Below, piece by piece: positions 59,372 through 64,000 of a stretch of 64,000 bases of DNA. How positions within the stretch are numbered: the first letter of the stretch is position 1; each line of letters begins with the position of its first letter. Position numbers and translations under genes: made by a program. The DNA is taken from positions 186,001 through 250,000 of the forward strand of contig NZ_JAUMKD010000002.1 in NCBI RefSeq assembly GCF_030519475.1, given 5' to 3'. A model generated the notes under the pieces. It worked only from the letters and a program-made list of their open reading frames with translations, made no database searches and was not told the DNA's origin. Source of the DNA: Micromonospora sp. C28SCA-DRY-2 (GTDB taxonomy: Bacteria; Actinomycetota; Actinomycetes; Mycobacteriales; Micromonosporaceae).

Positions 59372-59908
59372 TCAGGCGTCGGTCGGGGCGGTGGCGGCGC
59401 GGGCGGCGGCGACCAGCCGGTCGGTCTCGGCGAGCACCGCGTCGTCGTCGACCGGCGTGCCCGGGTCCAGCCGGACCGTCCAGGTCAGACCGTCCACGCC
59501 GGGCACTCGCCGGGCGGCCACCCGGCCGGCGCCGCCGGGCAGCGGGTGGTGCTGGGTGTACGCCACCGAGCGGGTCACCCGGGCGCGCACCTGGTGCGGC
59601 AGCTCCCCCGGATCCAGCAGCAGGTACGTCTCGGCCGGGCAGTCGGCGACCACCAGGTAGCCGTCACGCTCGGCGACCCGCTCGGCCGGCGTGACGGTCA
59701 GCTCGCGGCCGGACCAGACCGCCTTGAGGATGTCGTGCCAGCCCAGCCGGTGCCCCCGGCCGGGCAGCCAGAGCCCGAGGTTGCTGGCCACCACCACCCC
59801 GTCGCCCTCGCCGTTGCCGGCGGCCGCCCAGGCCAGCACCCGCTCCTCGGCGTCCAGCGGCGGCCGGGCGGCCGCCGGCAGCTTCGGCTTGCGGTTGAAC
59901 AGTCCCAT
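59372..59908 (-). CDS. conserved hypothetical protein downstream of dnaG
   Basis: 178 residues from ATG 59908, which shares a base with the dnaG stop. It begins [20 protein letters not shown] and contains VVVASNLGLWLPGRGHRLGW, HDILKAVWSGRELTVTPAER and VRARVTRSVAYTQHHPLPGG. No enzyme motif is seen. It is a conserved neighbour of dnaG in actinobacteria as far as I recall; the role is unknown. Coupled translation suggests a link to replication or simple co-regulation. Confidence 0.82.
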   Translation of the reverse strand: MGLFNRKPKLPAAARPPLDAEERVLAWAAAGNGEGDGVVVASNLGLWLPGRGHRLGWHDILKAVWSGRELTVTPAERVAERDGYLVVADCPAETYLLLDPGELPHQVRARVTRSVAYTQHHPLPGGAGRVAARRVPGVDGLTWTVRLDPGTPVDDDAVLAETDRLVAAARAATAPTDA

Positions 59909-61782
59909 CACAGCCCTCCCGCGGCCTGCTCGCGCAGCGCCCGGGCGTGCTGCTCCAACGAGAGCAGCTCGCCGAAGAGCGCGAAGTACTCGTCCTTGTT
60001 GCTGACCGGGTTGATCCGCTGGATCCGCGACTTGAGTTCCTTGATCCGGCTGGTCACCGAGCCCCACTGCAACCGGGCCATGGTGACCGAGACGTAGCGC
60101 GGGTCCGGTTCGCCGTCGATGCGCAACGGCTCCACGGCCAGCTCGCCGACGAGCGCCTGGGCGGCGAGATCCTCGCAGGCGTCCCGCACCGAGGAGATCC
60201 AGACCGCGCCGCCGGTCGCGGCCGAGGCACCACCGACCGCCGCCACGGCGGCGCGCACCGCGGCGTGCACCGGGTGGCGGTACTCCACCGCCTCGACCGC
60301 GTCGAACATCGGCCCGGCCAGCACCGGCTCCTGGAGGGCGAGCTTGAGCGCCTCGCGCTCGACCATCGACTGCGGGCTGTCCACGCTCGGCTCCGGCCGG
60401 GCCGGCCGGGACGGCGCCGCCGCGGCCTCCCGAGCGGGCTGGCCGGAGGCGGCGGCCAGCACGGCCCGCTGCACCGGCTCGATCTCCATGCCGAGGTCGC
60501 CGGCGAGCTTGCGGACGTACTCCGGGCGCTTCTCCCGGTCCTTGAGCTTGGCGACCAGGGGGGCGGCCCGGCGCATCGCCTCCACCCGACCGTCGACGGT
60601 GTCCAGGTCGTAGCGGCTGATCACGTGGCGCAGCGCGAAGTCGACCAGCGGCTCGCGGCGGGCGACCAGGTCGCGTACGGCCAGGTCGCCCTTGGCCAGC
60701 CGCAGCTCGCACGGGTCCATGTTGTCGGGGCTGACCGCGATGAAGGTACGCCCGACGAAGCGCTGGTCGTCCTCGAACGCCCGCAGCGCGGCCTTCTGCC
60801 CGGCGGCGTCCCCGTCGAAGGTGAAGATGATCTCGCCGGCCCGCTCGTCGCTGTCGAAGAGCACCCGGCGCAGCACGGAGATGTGGTCGGCGCCGAACGC
60901 GGTGCCGCAGGTCGCCACCGCCGTCGGCACGTCGGCCAGGTGGCAGGCCATCACGTCGGTGTAGCCCTCGACCACGACCACCTTGCCCTGCTTGGCGATC
61001 TCACGCTTGGCCTGGTCGATGCCGTAGAGGACGTGCGACTTCTTGTAGATCGGCGTCTCGGGGGTGTTCAGGTACTTCGGGCCGTCGTCGTCGTCGAAGA
61101 GCTTCCGGGCGCCGAAACCGATCACGTCGCCGGTGATGTCCCGGATCGGCCACATCAACCGGCGGCGGAACCGGTCGATCAGCGAGCCGGAGCGGGCCGG
61201 CCGGGACAGCCCGGCGGTGACCAGCTCGTCGTGCGTGAAGCCCTGCTGGCGCAGGTGCTTGGTGAGCAGGTCCCAGCCGTCCGGGGCGAAGCCGCAGCCG
61301 TAGCGCTCGGCGGCGGCCTTGTCGAAGCCGCGGCGGGCGAGGAACTCCCGGGCCGGTCGGGCCCCGGCCGTGCCGAGCTGGGCCCGGTAGAACTCCACGG
61401 CGGCGGCGTGCGCGGCGACGAGGCGCTGCTTCTGCCCGTGCTGCGGCCGGGCGGCCCGCGGCGCGGCCTGGTCGGTCTCGACGTAGCGCAGCTGGATGCC
61501 GGCCCGGGCGGCGAGCCGCTCGACCGCCTCGACGAAGCTCAGGTGCTCGGCGTCCATCAGGAACTTGATCGCGTCGCCGCCGGCGCCGCAGCCGAAGCAG
61601 TACCAGACGTTGCGGGCCGGCGAGACGTTGAACGACGGGCTCTTCTCGTCGTGGAACGGGCAGAGGCCCTTGAGGTTGCCGCCCCCGGCCGACTTCAGGG
61701 TCACCGTCTCGGAGATCACGTCCGCGATCGAGGTGCGCTCGCGGACCAGCGCGATGTCCTCGTCCCGGATCCGCCCAGCCAT
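59908..61782 (-). CDS. dnaG: DNA primase
   Basis: 624 residues. It has the N-terminal CHC2 zinc finger ([31 protein letters not shown]), the RNA-polymerase-like region ([20 protein letters not shown]), and the TOPRIM domain with the catalytic glutamate [13 protein letters not shown] and the metal site [20 protein letters not shown]. The C-terminal helical DnaB-interacting domain ends [16 protein letters not shown]. It makes the primers for replication. The ATG is close to the family start [20 protein letters not shown]. It is the clearest housekeeping gene in the window. Confidence 0.98.
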   Translation of the reverse strand: MAGRIRDEDIALVRERTSIADVISETVTLKSAGGGNLKGLCPFHDEKSPSFNVSPARNVWYCFGCGAGGDAIKFLMDAEHLSFVEAVERLAARAGIQLRYVETDQAAPRAARPQHGQKQRLVAAHAAAVEFYRAQLGTAGARPAREFLARRGFDKAAAERYGCGFAPDGWDLLTKHLRQQGFTHDELVTAGLSRPARSGSLIDRFRRRLMWPIRDITGDVIGFGARKLFDDDDGPKYLNTPETPIYKKSHVLYGIDQAKREIAKQGKVVVVEGYTDVMACHLADVPTAVATCGTAFGADHISVLRRVLFDSDERAGEIIFTFDGDAAGQKAALRAFEDDQRFVGRTFIAVSPDNMDPCELRLAKGDLAVRDLVARREPLVDFALRHVISRYDLDTVDGRVEAMRRAAPLVAKLKDREKRPEYVRKLAGDLGMEIEPVQRAVLAAASGQPAREAAAAPSRPARPEPSVDSPQSMVEREALKLALQEPVLAGPMFDAVEAVEYRHPVHAAVRAAVAAVGGASAATGGAVWISSVRDACEDLAAQALVGELAVEPLRIDGEPDPRYVSVTMARLQWGSVTSRIKELKSRIQRINPVSNKDEYFALFGELLSLEQHARALREQAAGGL

Positions 61783-61957
61783 GCCTGCCACCCCCTCGGC
61801 GTACATCCTGCCCTGCCGGACCGACGCTCCGCCGCCGGGGGAGGTCGTGCGGTCCACCCGATCCGGCGCCCGCGCCGCGCCGCGCCCCGCCACAGCCCGG
61901 CCCGGCCCGGCCCGGCGGGAGCGTCCCGGCCGATTCGGGACGCGGACGCTCCCGGAG

Positions 61958-62362
61958 CTAATCCCCGGCCGGCTGCTCCCGGCCGGCGGCGGCGGACCGG
62001 TCGCCCCGCCCCGGCATGGCGGCGAGCAGGGTGTCGAGCGCCTGTCGCTCGGTGCCCAGCCGCGCCATCGCCTCGGCGATGCGGGTCCGCTCCCGCTCCA
62101 GGTGTTCGACCATGCCCGGGCACGCCGACGGTGTCGGCCGCCCACCCTCGTCGTGCACGCAGTGCAGCACCCGCGCGATGACGGCGGTGGGCAGCCCGGC
62201 GGCGAGCAGGGCACGGATGTGGGACACGGTGACGACGTCCGAGGCGGCGTACTCGCGGTAACCGTTGGCCAGCCGCACCGGGCGGAGCAGCCCCTGCTCC
62301 TCGTAGTAGCGCAGCAGCCGCGCGCTCACCCCTGTCTCGCGGGCCAGCGCCCCGATCCGCAT
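61958..62362 (-). CDS. MerR-family transcriptional regulator
   Basis: 134 residues: [28 protein letters not shown] and [20 protein letters not shown] are the MerR winged helix; [20 protein letters not shown] leads to the coiled coil. Two cysteines (CVHDEG and ACPG) could bind a metal or sense redox, but a clear metal-binding loop is missing. It is divergent from the SDR gene at 62452 and probably controls it. Confidence 0.92.
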   Translation of the reverse strand: MRIGALARETGVSARLLRYYEEQGLLRPVRLANGYREYAASDVVTVSHIRALLAAGLPTAVIARVLHCVHDEGGRPTPSACPGMVEHLERERTRIAEAMARLGTERQALDTLLAAMPGRGDRSAAAGREQPAGD

Positions 62363-62402
62363 GTGAGCTGCCCCATTCGACCGTTGACCTTCACACCGAT
62401 GA

Positions 62403-62417
62403 GAAAGCTTAGCTTTC
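62403..62417. promoter_or_regulatory. 15-bp palindrome in the MerR-SDR gap
   Basis: GAAAGCTTAGCTTTC, symmetric about T62410, between the divergent MerR and SDR genes. TTGACC at 62384-62389 could be a -35 for the SDR gene with TAGCTT (62410-62415) 20 bp further, the long spacing typical of MerR-controlled promoters. Confidence 0.6.
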
Positions 62418-62451
62418 CTCCCGTCGACGGCCGGCGGGGAAGGAGCAGAGG

Positions 62452-63120
62452 ATGCCAGGCGCGGTGATCATCGGGGTGGGACCGGGCATCGGACGGGCGG
62501 TCGCGCTGCGGTTCGCGCGGGAGGGCCTGCCGGTCGCGCTCGTCGCACGGACCGGGGCGACGGTGCGGGCGGTGGCCGAGGCCGTCGCCGCGCTCGGCGT
62601 ACGGGCCGTGCCGTTGACCGCGGACAGCACCGACGAGGTGGCGCTGCGGGCGGCGCTGGACGCGGCGGCCGACGAACTGGGCCCGCCGGACGTCGTGGTG
62701 TACAACGCCGCGATCATCCAGGCGGACTCGCTCGGCGAGTTGTCCGTCGCCGCCCACCAGGCCGCCTGGGCGGTCAACGTGGTGGGGGCGCTCACCACGG
62801 CCGCACACGTCCTGCCCGGCATGGCCCGGCGCGGCGGCGGCTCGTTCATCGTCACCGGCGGGATGCCCGAGCCCAAGCCGCGGTACGTCTCCCTCTCGCT
62901 CGGCAAGGCCGGCGTGCGGACGCTCGTGGCGCTGCTCGACCAGGAGTACGGACCGTCCGGGGTCCACGTGGCGACGGTCACCGTCGCCGGTGCCGTCGCC
63001 CCGGACACGGCGTTCGACCCGGACGACATCGCGGAACACTACTGGCGCCTGCACACCCAGCCCCGGCAGCGCTGGGAGCGGGAGGTCGTGCACGACGGGG
63101 AGGCCACCGCCGGCCGGTGA
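62452..63120 (+). CDS. short-chain dehydrogenase/reductase, atypical
   Basis: 222 residues. The NAD(P)-binding turn is [20 protein letters not shown] and the NNAG counterpart is [14 protein letters not shown]. The usual catalytic YxxxK is not present: the segment is [20 protein letters not shown], with the lysine kept and the tyrosine position changed. This subgroup may not be a classical oxidoreductase. It is divergent from the MerR gene. Confidence 0.87.
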   Translation: MPGAVIIGVGPGIGRAVALRFAREGLPVALVARTGATVRAVAEAVAALGVRAVPLTADSTDEVALRAALDAAADELGPPDVVVYNAAIIQADSLGELSVAAHQAAWAVNVVGALTTAAHVLPGMARRGGGSFIVTGGMPEPKPRYVSLSLGKAGVRTLVALLDQEYGPSGVHVATVTVAGAVAPDTAFDPDDIAEHYWRLHTQPRQRWEREVVHDGEATAGR

Positions 63121-63141
63121 GGCCGGTCCGGCGGGCGCGGG

Positions 63142-64000
63142 TCACCGGGGGCGGCGCCGCAGGTAGCGCCGCACCGGCGGCGGGTCCTCCTCGTCGTACG
63201 ACCGGGCGGCCCGGATCGCGGCGGCCAGCCCGTAGCGGCGGTTGCGGGGCGGCGGATTGACCGTCGGATCCCGGGACATGTCCCGGATCAGCGCCACCGC
63301 GAGGCCGAGCATCACCACCACGAACGGCAGCGCCACCATGATCGTCGCCTGTTGCAGCGCGTCCAGGCCCCCGGCCAGCAGCAGCACCGCGGCCATGGCG
63401 CCGATCAGCACCCCCCAGGTGACCACGAGCACCCGGTGCGGACGCAGCGCACCCCGGGAACTCAGCGAGCCGAGCACCAGCGACGCCGAGTCGGCGCTGG
63501 TGACGAAGTACAGCGCGATCAGCACCATGGCCAGGACGCTGGTCAGCGTCGCCAGCGGCAGCGCGTCCAGCAGGCCGAAGAGGGCCTGTTCGGTGCCCGC
63601 CCCGACGTCCGCGACCAGATCGCGCGCGCCGGTGGCCTGCGCCCGCAGCGCGCTCCCGCCCATAACCGCGAACCAGACCGCGCTGGCCCCGCTCGGCACC
63701 AGCAGCACCCCGACGAGGAACTGCCGTATCGTCCGCCCTTTCGAGATGCGGGCGATGAAGGTGCCCACGAACGGCGCCCAGGAGATCCACCACGCCCAGT
63801 AGAAGATCGTCCAGGAGCCGAGCCACGACGGGTCGGAGAAGGCGCCGGTGCGGGTGGACATGAAGAGCAGGTTGCTGAGGTAGTCGCCGACCGAGGCCGG
63901 CAGCACCTCCAGCGTGTAGATGGTCGGCCCGACCACGAAGACGAAGAGCATCAGCAGCACCGCCAGCAGCACGTTCGTGGTGGAGAGCCACTTGATGCCC
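63142..64000 (-). CDS. BCCT-family (betaine/choline/carnitine) transporter, 5' end cut
   Basis: At least 286 residues, running off the right edge. Just inside the edge it reads GIKWLSTTNVLLAVLLM, then WTIFYWAWWISWAPFVGTFI and ISKGRTIRQFLVGVLLVPSG, and later YFVTSADSASLVLGSLSS, all BCCT landmarks including the tryptophan-rich helix that binds the quaternary amine. The C-terminal tail is charged and may sense osmotic state. It probably imports glycine betaine or a related solute. The listed start GTG 63972 is only internal; the real start is outside. Confidence 0.93.
   Translation of the reverse strand, partial: GIKWLSTTNVLLAVLLMLFVFVVGPTIYTLEVLPASVGDYLSNLLFMSTRTGAFSDPSWLGSWTIFYWAWWISWAPFVGTFIARISKGRTIRQFLVGVLLVPSGASAVWFAVMGGSALRAQATGARDLVADVGAGTEQALFGLLDALPLATLTSVLAMVLIALYFVTSADSASLVLGSLSSRGALRPHRVLVVTWGVLIGAMAAVLLLAGGLDALQQATIMVALPFVVVMLGLAVALIRDMSRDPTVNPPPRNRRYGLAAAIRAARSYDEEDPPPVRRYLRRRPR

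Overview
The window is very GC-rich and looks like a chromosomal segment of a Micromonosporaceae actinomycete, most likely Micromonospora. The support is the gene content (XRE-DUF397 sets, YtxH, BrkB, dnaG with an actinobacterial neighbour), several starts with the leaderless pattern TANNNT-N6/7-GTG or ATG, frequent GTG starts, terminator hairpins without U-tracts, and a hairpin repeat I recall as common in this family.

Layout. 1-5246: a cut MMPL exporter, a MerR regulator fused to a methyltransferase, an XRE regulator and an NTF2-like protein. 5291-13621: a layered accessory region next to tRNA-Ile2(CAT). The intact tRNA is at 13545-13621; a 114-bp copy of its 3' part plus flank lies at 10900-11013 and a decayed copy at about 5291-5376. 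Between the outer copies are a sulfotransferase, two APH-type kinases, two RibD/DHFR-like reductases and an AraC regulator. Between the inner copies are three small genes resembling orphan immunity proteins. 13685-19710: an M16 peptidase with a helical partner, a frameshifted FAD oxidoreductase and a second MMPL protein; then tRNA-Asn and a YtxH protein.

20974-32193: a secreted carbohydrate-oxidation locus with a ThuA-glucose/sorbosone dehydrogenase (GSDH) fusion, a Tat-exported TIM barrel, a cytosolic TIM barrel, a ThuA-DUF1080-ricin protein and a GSDH-PKD-ricin protein. 32550-41091: an ebo-type operon (EboA, B, C, E and F homologues) with a polyprenyl diphosphate synthase, a second TIM barrel and an inositol-phosphate-synthase-like cyclase. 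41663-48054: a ROK-regulated sugar ABC importer with a Gfo/Idh/MocA oxidoreductase. Similar ACTTTTG-type sequences lie before the ROK gene and before two of the secreted dehydrogenase genes, which suggests that import and extracellular oxidation share one regulon.

48373-64000: BrkB; two ABC-2 permeases separated from a DrrA-like ATPase by a PadR gene, an XRE-DUF397-DUF397 set and small genes; a TRAP-TAXI transporter; dnaG; a MerR/SDR pair; and a BCCT transporter cut by the window end. No CRISPR array, rRNA, transposase or integrase was seen.
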